A stretch of 64,000 nt of DNA from an uncultured bacterium (GCA_937139605.1 CAKZQG010000006.1:1-64000), one strand, 5' to 3'; positions 37,748 to 47,043 are shown, numbered from the stretch's first letter. Numbers and translations are program-made. The notes: a model not told the origin generated them from the letters alone.

Positions 37748-37870
37748 CTTGGTACAAGGTTAGCCTAATACCGCCTGCAGACCATAAGGCTAATATGATT
37801 AACATCAATTGGCGGGATACAAATAGGTCTGCCAAAAGTGTATAAGAATATACACTTTTGCTAACCAGGA
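37748..37870 (+). ncRNA. Candidate pseudoknotted structured RNA / riboswitch leader
   Basis: The leader of the gene at 37877 folds into a compact shape. An outer stem GGTTAGC (37758-37764)/GCTAACC (37860-37866) encloses two interleaved helices: CCGCC (37771)/GGCGG (37811) and GCAGACC (37777)/GGTCTGC (37826), an H-type pseudoknot. A perfect 11-bp hairpin (37834-37859, loop AGAA) then abuts the outer stem. CTTGGT (37748-37753) could instead pair with ACCAGG (37864-37869), covering the AGGA ribosome site. The region is visibly richer in G+C than its surroundings. It fits none of the known riboswitch or ribozyme consensus sequences I recall. Confidence 0.55.
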
Positions 37871-37876
37871 TAAAAA

Positions 37877-38353
37877 ATGGAAAATCAAAATAATACCAAA
37901 AATCAAGGTACTTCAATAACAGAACATTTCTCAAATATCCTTAATTATTTACAATCTTCATACAATGATTTAAATAATGAACAAGATGAATCTAAGAAAA
38001 ATGAAATTATAGCCAAATTACAAGAACTAAAAGAATATATTCAAACAGATATAGAGCAAATAAATAATATGCTTAATTCTTCTTTAGAAAAGAAAGAAGA
38101 AGATATAAATAATTCTGATTTATCAGAAGACATAAAAGAGTTTTTAGTAGCTATGCATGATGCTATGATTGATATACATACCCATTTTCTAAATATAGCA
38201 GAATTATTCCTTGAATTCATAGATACTCTTAATCCAGAAATTTTAAGTAATATAAAGCAATTAATAAATGATGGGGTAATAAAATTAGAAGAGTTTAGTG
38301 AAATTAACAAACAATTAAAAGAGCTATTAGAAAAGCAAGAATTCAATGCCTAA
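37877..38353 (+). CDS. Acidic helical protein downstream of structured leader, unknown
   Basis: This 158-residue, acidic, all-helical protein has no signal peptide and no cysteines. Residues about 15-90 look like a coiled coil, and a second helical block (about 95-155) contains DIHTHFLNIAELFLEFIDTL. No family is recognised. The ATG follows AGGA by six bases, and that site can be masked by the upstream RNA, so expression is probably controlled at initiation. Confidence 0.65.
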   Translation: MENQNNTKNQGTSITEHFSNILNYLQSSYNDLNNEQDESKKNEIIAKLQELKEYIQTDIEQINNMLNSSLEKKEEDINNSDLSEDIKEFLVAMHDAMIDIHTHFLNIAELFLEFIDTLNPEILSNIKQLINDGVIKLEEFSEINKQLKELLEKQEFNA

Positions 38354-38480
38354 AATAAATATTAAAGATAATTACTATAAAGCATTATTAATAAAAATTG
38401 ATATTTTTATTTAAGTGTATTTTTATATAACTCTACTCTAGATAAATCTTAAATAATTTTCCATATTAAATAAATTATTT

Positions 38481-39629
38481 TTATAATATATCACTTATCT
38501 TTGTTTTCTTTTTAAATTCTTCTTTTTCATAGAAAATATTACCTTTTAAGGCATAATTAATAGCTGCTTGATTATCTAAAGTTGATCCTAATAACCCACC
38601 GGCGAGTAATCCAAATATAGCGCCTATAATAGGTCCTCCCATTATAGATGCTCCCAAAGTACCTAGTAATACTGATCCCAAAGTAGCTCCCAAAATAGTA
38701 TAACCCATACCACCTAATGGAGAATCAAAATTATTAAGTAAATTATATATTTTACTATCTTTATTTGAAGCTATTAAATCCAATCTAACATTTCCAAAAT
38801 CCACACCCTTGTCCCTTAGTAAATACAATAAATCTATTACTTCTTTTGGTAAAGTTTTTCTAAATCCTGTTTTTCCTTTTGTCATATCAAAAATCATATC
38901 TTCTCTTATTTCATATCTACCTATATTAATAGGATTTCCATTTTCATCATCAGTAAAAGTCGATACATAAGCTCTCCCTCTATCAGGCTGGATATCAACA
39001 TGATGTCTATATACTTTTCCGTCTTTAATTTCTTCTAAATCTAATTTCTCCATAACGGGCGGAGCACTTTCCCATTTTTTTATCCTTATATTAGGTACTA
39101 ATTCAACATTTTCTAACTCTTTATAATTTTCTTCTAATTTTTGAGTAACATACATCAAACGGTCTATTATTTTTATTCTTTGATCAGGAGTTAAAAATTT
39201 TATATATGAGTAAATCCCATTTTTGATTATATCTTGCTTTCCTTCCTTAGTTTTTGAATATTTTAAATAAGCATTAAAAGCTTGTAAGTCATCTTGATAA
39301 GGAAATTCATTTTGATATTTTTTTATATTATACTTTAGAGATTCTAAATAATTTCTTAAATTATCATAATCAAAATTGTTATTAATAATATTTTGTTTAT
39401 TGTTTTCAGTATCAACTTTTCCTTGAGCATTAATTTTTTCTTTTGTATCATTAAATATTTCCTTTAGTAATTTTTTAGCATCCTCTAAAGATAAATTATC
39501 AATTATTAAATCTATAGGATTTTTTTCAATTTCTTTATTTTGGAACTGAACTTCAGTATTTTCATTTTTTTTATCCATTATTTCTTTATTAGTATTTATG
39601 GAACTATTATTTAACTTATCTATATTCAT
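38481..39629 (-). CDS. Protein with C-terminal glycine-zipper membrane segment, unknown
   Basis: This 382-residue protein begins MNIDKLN, close to the MNINKLN start of the C11 protease at 53155. Residues 1-110 are charged and low-complexity; the middle is a soluble domain (VYRHHVDIQPDRGRAYVSTF, about 210-230). Residues about 303-355 are a Gly/Ala/Leu-rich hydrophobic stretch with small-residue zippers (LGATLGSVLLGTLGASIMGG) that could insert into membranes or oligomerise. No signal peptide. The start has a very strong GGAGGTGG site. Function unknown. Confidence 0.7.
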   Translation of the reverse strand: MNIDKLNNSSINTNKEIMDKKNENTEVQFQNKEIEKNPIDLIIDNLSLEDAKKLLKEIFNDTKEKINAQGKVDTENNKQNIINNNFDYDNLRNYLESLKYNIKKYQNEFPYQDDLQAFNAYLKYSKTKEGKQDIIKNGIYSYIKFLTPDQRIKIIDRLMYVTQKLEENYKELENVELVPNIRIKKWESAPPVMEKLDLEEIKDGKVYRHHVDIQPDRGRAYVSTFTDDENGNPINIGRYEIREDMIFDMTKGKTGFRKTLPKEVIDLLYLLRDKGVDFGNVRLDLIASNKDSKIYNLLNNFDSPLGGMGYTILGATLGSVLLGTLGASIMGGPIIGAIFGLLAGGLLGSTLDNQAAINYALKGNIFYEKEEFKKKTKISDIL

Positions 39630-39689
39630 ATTTTACCACCTCCTACTTTATTAATCATGATAATTTGATCAAAAATCCTTTATAATAAT

Positions 39690-40490
39690 CTAACAATAGT
39701 TTTTGAGGATATCTATCATATAGTTATGAATTAATCCATTAGAGGCTACAATAGTTTTATCATAAATAGAGTAATTTTCATTTTTATAAGTAGTGACAAT
39801 GCCGTTAGCTTCCAAGACTAAAATATATCCAGCAGCAGTATCCCAAGGATTTAAATCGAATTCCCAGAACCCATCAAAAATACCTGCAGCAACATACGCT
39901 AAATCAATAGCAGCACTCCCTGCTCTCCTAACAGCTTCAGTCCTTACAGACAATTCCTTAAAAAAACTAATATGTGGTTCTGGATTAGATACTAATGCAT
40001 AAGAAAATCCCGTTGCTAATACACTCTTTTTTAATTCATCAGTGTTAGATACATATATCCTTTGATCATTTAAATAAGCTCCACTACCCTTTTCTGCTAT
40101 AAATAACTCATTTAAAACGGGACTATAAATAACCCCTAAAACTATCTCTTTTTTATACTGTAAAGCAATAGAAACACAAAAAAATGGAAACCCTTTCCTA
40201 AAATTAACAGTACCATCCAAAGGATCTATTATCCATAAATAATCTTCATAATTCTTGTAATAATCTATATTTAATTCATTAAATTCTTCCTCAGCTAAAA
40301 AAACGCTGTTCTTAAAGTTCTTTGATATTATTTCTTTAATTATTCTTTGGGATTCGATATCCGCAAAAGTAACTGGATTTCTATCTGATTTATAATCAGC
40401 TTTAATATCAGTTCTATAAAGTTTTTTTAAAAACTCCCCAGCGGTTAAAGCAGCTTCAATAGCAACAGTAGTAAAATACCCTACTCTCAT
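39690..40490 (-). CDS. suhB: Inositol monophosphatase family protein (SuhB-like)
   Basis: This 266-residue Mg2+-dependent phosphatase has the metal-site motifs EEEF (about 68-71), WIIDPLDGTVNF (about 86-97) and NPWDTAAGYILVLEANG (about 215-231), all complete. It could act on inositol-1-phosphate, fructose-1,6-bisphosphate or related substrates; sequence alone does not decide. It starts 38 bases downstream of the PilM-like gene and may be in the same unit. Confidence 0.88.
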   Translation of the reverse strand: MRVGYFTTVAIEAALTAGEFLKKLYRTDIKADYKSDRNPVTFADIESQRIIKEIISKNFKNSVFLAEEEFNELNIDYYKNYEDYLWIIDPLDGTVNFRKGFPFFCVSIALQYKKEIVLGVIYSPVLNELFIAEKGSGAYLNDQRIYVSNTDELKKSVLATGFSYALVSNPEPHISFFKELSVRTEAVRRAGSAAIDLAYVAAGIFDGFWEFDLNPWDTAAGYILVLEANGIVTTYKNENYSIYDKTIVASNGLIHNYMIDILKNYC

Positions 40491-40527
40491 ACCCTAAACC
40501 CCTTCCTTAATTTATTAATTAAAATCA

Positions 40528-41559
40528 CTATATTTTTACATCTATTATTATATCATTTAGTAAATTTAAAAAAAGATTATCTACTTTATAGCTAGATATA
40601 ATTAAAAAATTACCGTCATATATATCTTCTATAACTTGTAAATCCATTTTAATAAAAATATCTATAAACATTTTCTTTAAAGCAATATAAAAATCTTGTA
40701 AAATAAATTTAAACTCATAATAATATAATTCCTTCTTAATAAAACTATCTTTATATTTAGATATTAATTCTATTTTTTCCTTATCAAATTTCCCAGAAAC
40801 TATATAAAAAATATTTCCTAAAAAATAATTGACCAAATCAACTAAATCAAAATATTTTATAAATATTCCCTTCTGATACAAAAAAGAATATAATTTAGAA
40901 AATAAATCTTTATAACTTACATTATAATAACGATTAGTTAGATAATATAACAAATTTCCAAAAGATACAACAAATAATTCAATATTATAATATCCAAAAT
41001 AAATAAATAAATAAGCTCTATTGTGATTTAACTTAAATTTATATAAATCAAAATAATATTTCCAAGTATCTATAATTTTTACTTTTTTATTAAAATAAGA
41101 AAAAATATCAAAAATAATTTTAGTTTGAAAATTATCAAAATCAAATCTTTTAATAAAAACTATCTCTTGACAAAACTTTAAATTATGATATAATAATTCC
41201 CAATCAATATAAAAAATCCTATAATCTTGATAATCTTTTTTATAATGATTATCTAAATTTACTAAATTACTAAAAAGACTATCTTTAGTAAAAATAGAAT
41301 TAACTATTTTAAAAAATATCTTTTCATTATCTAAAACATTGTTATTTATAATTTTTTTTATTACTTTATTATTTAAAGAGATAGAATCAAGTAAAATAGA
41401 TTTTCTTAAATACTGATTAAATAAAATATATTGTAAAAAAGAATAAGCTCCAAAATTAGTTAGATTATTATTAGAAATAGTATAATAAACAGGTATCAAA
41501 AAATTAATATCATTATTAAAAAAATTTATATATTGATTTCCAAAAACAAAATAAAACAT
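40528..41559 (-). CDS. Unknown protein, possibly PilM/actin-like fold
   Basis: This 343-residue protein is rich in Phe, Tyr, Ile and Asn, with no signal peptide or membrane helix. One stretch (RAYLFIYFGYYNIELFVVSFGNLLYYL, about 180-206) has the shape of the phosphate-1 strand pair of actin-like PilM/FtsA proteins. The preceding FNKKVKIIDTWKYYFDLY fits PilM's link between its two halves. The nucleotide motifs are too weak to be sure. If right, it would work with the scattered pilin-like genes. It has no Shine-Dalgarno. Confidence 0.45.
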   Translation of the reverse strand: MFYFVFGNQYINFFNNDINFLIPVYYTISNNNLTNFGAYSFLQYILFNQYLRKSILLDSISLNNKVIKKIINNNVLDNEKIFFKIVNSIFTKDSLFSNLVNLDNHYKKDYQDYRIFYIDWELLYHNLKFCQEIVFIKRFDFDNFQTKIIFDIFSYFNKKVKIIDTWKYYFDLYKFKLNHNRAYLFIYFGYYNIELFVVSFGNLLYYLTNRYYNVSYKDLFSKLYSFLYQKGIFIKYFDLVDLVNYFLGNIFYIVSGKFDKEKIELISKYKDSFIKKELYYYEFKFILQDFYIALKKMFIDIFIKMDLQVIEDIYDGNFLIISSYKVDNLFLNLLNDIIIDVKI

Positions 41560-41597
41560 TTATAAAGCTAAATTATTATTTTAAAATAGTCATTTAA

Positions 41598-41759
41598 TTA
41601 TTTTGATAAACTACTACCACTTATTAAGTAATAGATTTCTAATATGGAATCCTTTATTATAACAAAGTGAAAATCATTTTAAGCATCTTCAAATTTTATA
41701 AGCTTTTCAGCCTTATAAGCTTGAGTTTATTCTTTTTTACTACTAATACTCTTCAAGTC
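41598..41759 (-). pseudogene. Decayed coding remnant between por operon and PilM-like gene
   Basis: The 318-base gap 41560-41878 holds a minus-strand frame that reads like protein (TQAYKAEKLIKFEDA and NDFHFVIIKDSILEIYYLIS) with two in-frame stops and no start. No family can be named. The rest of the gap shows nothing further. Confidence 0.3.
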
Positions 41760-41878
41760 AAAAATTACTATTATATAAAGATTCATCTACATTTCATTCT
41801 ATTTTATAGAAATTGAAAAACTTTTCGCTCCTGTTTATTAAAAAATTGTATATTTCGTATTAATATTTTAGAATTTTA

Positions 41879-42781
41879 TTAAAATATTTTTTTTCCATCC
41901 AATTGAGCATATTCTTCAGAAACAGCATCAATCCACTCTTCTATTTTTTTAATATCATCTTCTTTTAAATGTTTAAATCTTCCTTGGATTTGTAGATATT
42001 CTATTACTGGTTTTCTTTTTTCTTTTTTAAGATAAGCCTTACTTGGAGGACTAACCCTAAAAACACCATTTTCTATTTCGAATAAATGATACATTCCTGT
42101 TTGAACTCCCAATCTTGCAGATTCTACACTTTTTTCAGTAGGTAGCAACCATCCAGGAGTACATGGCGCTAAGACTTGAATATACTTAAATCCTTTTATT
42201 GATTTAGCTTTTAAAATTTTATCATATAAATCAGTAACATAAGCTACACTAGCAGTAGCAACATATGGAATATTATGAGCAGCCATAATTAATGGTAAAT
42301 TCTTTTTGTTTTCTCTTTTTCCAGTAGGAGTAGTTCCAGTGGAAGTTAAAACAGGAGTAGCACTAGATCTATGACCACCAGTATTCATATATGCTTCATT
42401 ATCATAGCAAATATAAAGGATATCTTCATTTCTTTCAGCTGCACCACTAACAGTAGCAAGACCTATATCAAAAGTTCCACCATCTCCAGCCCAAACCATA
42501 ACAACAGCATCTTTGCCATTCTTCCTTAATGCCCTAACCATACCACTAGCAGCAGCTGCTGCCGCTGCAAATGGAGTGTTAAGTAACGGCACAGTTGCAG
42601 AAGAATTAGGAAACGGACTCTGTACTACACTTGAACAAGATGCTGGCACTATCATATAAACTTCACTACCTAACGCTTTTAATACATTCCTTAAGCCAAT
42701 AGTTAATCCACATCCCGGACAACTACCATTACCTGCTAAAAAATACTCCTCATATGGAATACTCTTTATTGATGTTGGCAT
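41879..42781 (-). CDS. porB: 2-oxoacid:ferredoxin oxidoreductase, beta subunit (PorB-like)
   Basis: The TPP-binding subunit that, with alpha, gamma and delta, oxidises pyruvate or a related 2-oxoacid to acyl-CoA and reduces ferredoxin. In 300 residues it shows the cluster-binding CPGC (about 20-23), the TPP motif GDGGTFDIGLATVSGAAERN (about 98-117), then DNEAYMNTGGHRSSATP, and a later conserved Cys in APCTPGW. The ATG at 42781 is preferred over the GTG at 42793 because GGGGTGA lies eight bases before it. It is the last gene of the operon. Confidence 0.94.
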   Translation of the reverse strand: MPTSIKSIPYEEYFLAGNGSCPGCGLTIGLRNVLKALGSEVYMIVPASCSSVVQSPFPNSSATVPLLNTPFAAAAAAASGMVRALRKNGKDAVVMVWAGDGGTFDIGLATVSGAAERNEDILYICYDNEAYMNTGGHRSSATPVLTSTGTTPTGKRENKKNLPLIMAAHNIPYVATASVAYVTDLYDKILKAKSIKGFKYIQVLAPCTPGWLLPTEKSVESARLGVQTGMYHLFEIENGVFRVSPPSKAYLKKEKRKPVIEYLQIQGRFKHLKEDDIKKIEEWIDAVSEEYAQLDGKKIF

Positions 42782-42826
42782 ACCTAAAATCACCCCTCAT
42801 TAATTTATATAAAAATTAAAAAATAT

Positions 42827-43195
42827 CTACATAACGGATTTACTTTTTATAAAAACATCTTTTATTTGATTTAAATCAAAACCATCTTCTTCTTCAATAT
42901 TTTTCCAAGATAACTTAACTTTATCTTCTAATAAATCATTATTTATTATAGATTTAGTATTATCTTTTTTATTTTCAGTTTTCTTTTTAGGAGGAAAAGG
43001 TAGAAATGGTTCCTCATTTGGCTTTTTGTTTAATTCATTTATCTTTTTTTCAGGAGGAAAAGGCAAAAACGGTTGATCATTTGGTTTTTTGTTTAGACTA
43101 TCCCCTTCTTTTAAAGATTTATCACTAATTTCCTTATTTTTAGGAGGAAATGGGAGAAATGGCATTTTATTTGGATCATTATTTATTTTATCCAT
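42827..43195 (-). CDS. PFLPFPP-repeat protein in por operon, unknown
   Basis: This 122-residue hydrophilic protein lies between the alpha and beta subunit genes, 38 and 45 bases from them. It contains three copies of PFLPFPP followed by a basic/acidic K/E-rich tail (residues about 12-18, 42-48 and 67-73), at 25-30-residue spacing with DP/KPN-type linkers. The C-terminal 35 residues (KLSWKNIEEEDGFDLNQIKDVF) are not repeated and may be a docking helix. Apart from the hydrophobic repeats it is probably disordered. It has its own ribosome site (AAGGAGTG). I know of no such subunit in other por operons. Confidence 0.75.
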   Translation of the reverse strand: MDKINNDPNKMPFLPFPPKNKEISDKSLKEGDSLNKKPNDQPFLPFPPEKKINELNKKPNEEPFLPFPPKKKTENKKDNTKSIINNDLLEDKVKLSWKNIEEEDGFDLNQIKDVFIKSKSVM

Positions 43196-43233
43196 AAAAA
43201 ATCACTCCTTTTTATATTCATATTTTTTTATAT

Positions 43234-44484
43234 TTAAATTTCAATAGCAAATTTATTATAACTTTCTAAATCTAAATTAATCCATTTACATAATTGTACA
43301 TCTTTTTTATTATCCGCAATATCTTTAAGTTCAAGGAAAATATTTTCAAAATCCTTAATTTTAATATCTCTTCCTCCAAGTCCTCCAATATAAGATTGTA
43401 TTTTAGGTCTTTTAGGTAAATCATATAAAGTGAATTTAATTTCAGTAGCAATCATTCCTCCTAACCCTGGTGACATATTTCTATCAATAACCCCAACAGC
43501 TTTTATATTATAATTATTAAAAATCTTGTATAATCTTTTAATAGGAAAGGGTCTAACACTTCTAAGTCTAATAACTCCAGCTTTTATATTATATTTTTCT
43601 CTAACTAATTTAGCAGTTTCTTTAGCATCCCCACTAGATGCTCCCATAATAACAATAGCTACCTCTGCATCATCAAGCATATACTCTTCTATAACTCCTC
43701 CATAATCTCTACCAGTTAATTTAGCCCAAGCTTTATTTATTTCATCAACTAAATCTTGCGATTCTTCTATTGTTTTAAAGATATCCCATCTCATTTCTTG
43801 GTATAATTGATGATAAACAGCATTCCCATGAGTAGAAGGATCTTTAGTATCTAAAGCATAAGGTTTAGGACTATTTTTAGGAATAAAAGCATCTACTAAT
43901 TCTTGGGAAGGTAATTCAATAGGCATAGTAGTATGACTTAAAATATATCCATCTAATCCAACTATAACAGGAATAAATGTAGAATCTGCTAATTTATAAG
44001 CTTGAATAATAGTATCAAAAACTTCTTGATTATGTTCAGGGACTAATACCATCCATCCCCATTCCCTAGGTAAAAGCATATCAGTATGCTCATTTCCAAG
44101 TACCCAAGGAGCACCCATAGCTCTAGAAGTGATAACCATAACAACAGGTAACCTAGAACCTGCTACCCAATAAACCATCTCGGCCATATAAAGTAATCCT
44201 TGAGAAGCAGTCGCAGTAAAAGCTCTTGAACCTACTGCAGCAGCACCCATAGCAACTGCCATAGCACTATGTTCAGATTCAACCCTAACTATCTCTAAAT
44301 CCAATTTCTCAGTTTCCTGATATTTTGTAAGATATTCCATTATACTGGTTTGTGGGCTAATAGGATAAGCTCCAACTACATCAACTTTTGCATACTTAAC
44401 TGCCAAAGCTACTGCTTCATTAGCAGTAACTACTTTTATGTTTTTCTTTATACTTGTTTCTTTTCTATCTTCTATTATACTCAT
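43234..44484 (-). CDS. porA: 2-oxoacid:ferredoxin oxidoreductase, alpha subunit (PorA-like)
   Basis: This 416-residue subunit contains the pyrimidine-binding domain (GAYPISPQTSIMEYL, about 38-52, and ESEHSAMAVAMGAAAVGSRAFTATA split over about 70-95). The C-terminal transketolase-like domain follows (VAIVIMGASSGDAKETAKLV, VIDRNMSPGLGG). Length and order match the alpha chain of the four-subunit enzymes of Thermotoga and archaea. GGGGG at the ribosome site supports the ATG at 44484. The physiological substrate (pyruvate or a branched 2-oxoacid) is not decided by sequence. Confidence 0.95.
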   Translation of the reverse strand: MSIIEDRKETSIKKNIKVVTANEAVALAVKYAKVDVVGAYPISPQTSIMEYLTKYQETEKLDLEIVRVESEHSAMAVAMGAAAVGSRAFTATASQGLLYMAEMVYWVAGSRLPVVMVITSRAMGAPWVLGNEHTDMLLPREWGWMVLVPEHNQEVFDTIIQAYKLADSTFIPVIVGLDGYILSHTTMPIELPSQELVDAFIPKNSPKPYALDTKDPSTHGNAVYHQLYQEMRWDIFKTIEESQDLVDEINKAWAKLTGRDYGGVIEEYMLDDAEVAIVIMGASSGDAKETAKLVREKYNIKAGVIRLRSVRPFPIKRLYKIFNNYNIKAVGVIDRNMSPGLGGMIATEIKFTLYDLPKRPKIQSYIGGLGGRDIKIKDFENIFLELKDIADNKKDVQLCKWINLDLESYNKFAIEI

Positions 44485-44523
44485 AAAAACCCCCTTATAT
44501 TTATAATTTAAAATATAAATAAA

Positions 44524-44775
44524 TTAATCATCAACCATATCAATAGCCTTAGTAGGACATTCATTAGCACAAACCCCACAGCCTTTACAATATTCGTAAT
44601 CTATAGAAACACTATTATCAGAATGCCTAATAATAGTAGTTTCGGGGCAAAAAGCCCAACATATAACACATTTTATACATTTGCTTTCATTAACAACAGG
44701 TTTACTTGTTCTCCATAACCCTGTTTTACCCACAGCACCCTTAGCTGGTTTAGATTTAGGAATTAATACCTTCAT
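44524..44775 (-). CDS. porD: 2-oxoacid:ferredoxin oxidoreductase, delta subunit (PorD-like, 2x[4Fe-4S])
   Basis: This 83-residue ferredoxin-like subunit transfers electrons from the beta-subunit cluster to external ferredoxin. Two full CxxCxxCxxxCP motifs are present: CIKCVICWAFCP and CKGCGVCANECP. The N-terminus GAVGKTGLWRTSKPV is typical of PorD. It is 39 bases upstream of porA. An AAGGAGT ribosome site is present. Confidence 0.95.
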   Translation of the reverse strand: MKVLIPKSKPAKGAVGKTGLWRTSKPVVNESKCIKCVICWAFCPETTIIRHSDNSVSIDYEYCKGCGVCANECPTKAIDMVDD

Positions 44776-44943
44776 ATAAACTCAACTCCTTTTATAATAC
44801 TATTTTACCTACTATCAATATAAACCCCCACCTATAGATTTTCCTTTCCTTATTATCGCTAAGCAACTACATTTCTAAATTTAATAGCTAATTTTTTTTC
44901 TTTTATTCTAGGATTAATATTAGCGCACTGTTTTTATCCCATT

Positions 44944-44965
44944 AAAAACTATCCTTTTAGTTTTT
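44944..44965 (-). terminator. Possible terminator/attenuator after porC
   Basis: On the minus strand AAAAACTA, a 6-base loop, then TAGTTTTT: a perfect 8-bp stem nine bases past the porC stop and about 170 bases before porD. The T run is part of the stem. It could lower transcription between porC and porDAB, which have a long 198-base gap. Confidence 0.35.
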
Positions 44966-44973
44966 ATATAAAC

Positions 44974-45549
44974 TTAACTTTTTAGCATTTGTTTTTGAAC
45001 GACTTCATAAGTCTCGTTATAAGCTTTAATAGTAGCTTCAATATTTTTTTGAGCAATAGATTCTTTCCAATTTTGTTTAATAGCTTTAACAATAGAATCT
45101 AAAGAAACTATATTAGTAGCTTTAGATAGAGAACCTAATATAGCGGTATTAACAACAGCCCATCCTGAAATAATTAATCCCAATTCCTGACATATCCTAG
45201 TAGCATCTACTATAAACAGTTTTCCATTAGGTACTATAAAATCTTCTATAACTTTATCAGTATTTAAAATAACTATTCCATTTTCTTTTAAACCATTTAA
45301 AACATTAGTCATCTGGAGAATTTTTTTATCTAAAACTACAACAATATCAGGATTATATATCTGTTGATGTACATTAATAGGATTGTTATCTATACGTGCA
45401 TAGCCATTAACAACAGCTCCTCTTCTTTCTGCGCCAAAAGAGGGGTAAGCTGAACCATATTTCCCTTCCAAAAAGGCAGCTTGAACTATTAAATTAGCTG
45501 CAGTAACAGCCCCTTGACCACCTCTACCATAAAATATTATTTCCTTCAT
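44974..45549 (-). CDS. porC: 2-oxoacid:ferredoxin oxidoreductase, gamma subunit (PorC-like)
   Basis: This 191-residue subunit begins MKEIIFYGRGGQGAVTAANL, the signature of the gamma domain that binds CoA-side elements. YPSFGAERRGAVVNGYARID (about 35-54) is equally typical. The order gamma, delta, alpha, (extra gene), beta matches the Thermotoga-type operon apart from the insertion. The start has a GAGGGAGAGG purine-rich site. It is the promoter-proximal gene of the cluster. Confidence 0.94.
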   Translation of the reverse strand: MKEIIFYGRGGQGAVTAANLIVQAAFLEGKYGSAYPSFGAERRGAVVNGYARIDNNPINVHQQIYNPDIVVVLDKKILQMTNVLNGLKENGIVILNTDKVIEDFIVPNGKLFIVDATRICQELGLIISGWAVVNTAILGSLSKATNIVSLDSIVKAIKQNWKESIAQKNIEATIKAYNETYEVVQKQMLKS

Positions 45550-45622
45550 TTTTTCAACCTCTCCCTCTACTTATATTTTATACAAAACAAACTAAAATAC
45601 CTTTTATTAAAATAAATTTCCA

Positions 45623-46901
45623 TCATTTTATCACAATAATTTTATTTTTAAAAACTAAAAAAAATAAAAATGCAATTATTTCAATTATAAAACTAATGAA
45701 ATAAACGAAATTGAATTCAAAATATTGAGAAAAGAAAGTTAAAAAAGAGGATCCAATAAACCAACTTAAACCAAATAAAGTATGAAACATCCCAAACATT
45801 TTTCCCACATTTTGTTCATTACTAAAAATAGATATTAATATTTTAAAAGTAGTTTCAAAAGTTCCTAAAGCCCAACCCCAAAAAATAGATACTAACAAAA
45901 ACACAAAAATATTTTTATAAAATATAACTAAAATTAGAGGATAAAATATAACTAAAATCAGAGAAAAAATAATAACAAAAAAAGGAGATTTTTTAAATAA
46001 AGAAGAACTAATAAATCCACCTATCGCACTACTTACCATAGCTAACGAATAGCAAATAATAGCCAAGTAGTCATTATTAAAACCATAAATACTCTTAAAA
46101 TGATATAAAATAATAGGTAAATCGATATACCCAAAAGCTACTAACATACTAAAAATAACTAAAATTAAATAACTATATCTAGAATTTTTATCCGAACTAT
46201 TTAACTTATTAACTTCATTTAATTCAATAGAAGATTTCCTATCATTAAATTGAGAATCATTAATATCATTAAATTGAACTTTATTTTTAGAACTATTTTC
46301 TAAATGGTAAATATAATAAAATATTTTGTTAAAATAAATATTAGTCAAAATGAGGAGTAAAAAAACAAAAATAATAGGGATTCCCAAAATTAGGAAAGCT
46401 AATTTATAGTGATAAACATCATTAAATTGAAAATAAAAAAATATAATAGATAAAAAGCCAGGTCCAACAAATGCTCCTAACTGATTAACTAATGATGAAT
46501 TCCAAATATTTTAGCACTTTCTATATTACACTTATTAGAAACGATAGAAAATACCGCATCCCTTGGTGGAATCCTTAAACCTTTCCCAAATCTTTCTAAA
46601 AACATCAAAACCAAAATAAAATAAAAATTATTAGCAAAATATAATAATGGAACACTAAGTAAATTAAAAAAATATCCTAAATATATAAACAGAAACCTAA
46701 AACTACTAAATTTATCAATAAAAGAACCAACAAAATACCTAATAAAATATCCAATAAACTCTGAAAAACCAACAACTATACCTAAATAAAATATAGGGAT
46801 ATTTAACAGTAAAAAATATTGTCCCAAAATGGATCTGCAACTTTGTAAATAATTTAGTGAAATTTATACACATATATTCGCTACATCATTAAAAAAAATA
46901 C
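45623..46901 (-). pseudogene. Broken MFS transporter
   Basis: A major facilitator protein is spread over two frames. Upstream, FFNDVANICV matches the usual first-helix motif but is followed by an in-frame TAA (46866-46864). The next part contains LERFGKGLRIPPRDAVF, the loop motif typical of one MFS group. At about 46490 a one-base deletion after FGIHH shifts frame; the other frame resumes with LVNQLGAFVGPGFL and continues to 45623 through about seven more helices. Two independent lesions argue for a real pseudogene rather than a sequencing slip. Confidence 0.85.
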
Positions 46902-47043
46902 TTATTAATATCCACTACTACTTTTTTTATAATAAATGATTTAAAATATTGTATAAAAATTATATAAAAAATACTTTTATTAATAAGAAGTTTTTATTCT
47001 TAAATGATAATTTACTTATAAAGAAGTGTAAGTAAAAAGTAAT

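Noticed and set aside
37758-37775. CUAAUACCGCC resembles the conserved 5' part of twister ribozymes
   Set aside because: The partner elements (CCCAAG-type loop, GGG strand next to the closing stem) are missing, and the large hairpin before the 3' strand does not fit the twister layout.
37771-37832. HDV-like nested pseudoknot
   Set aside because: The strand order is superficially similar, but there is no P4 hairpin or HDV-type catalytic core sequence between the second strands.
37698-37934. 78-codon minus-strand open frame across the leader RNA
   Set aside because: It overlaps the structured leader and the next gene's start and has no family resemblance; a chance frame.
39793-40002. 69-codon plus-strand frame opposite the inositol-phosphatase gene
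   Set aside because: A shadow of a conserved gene, with no ribosome site.
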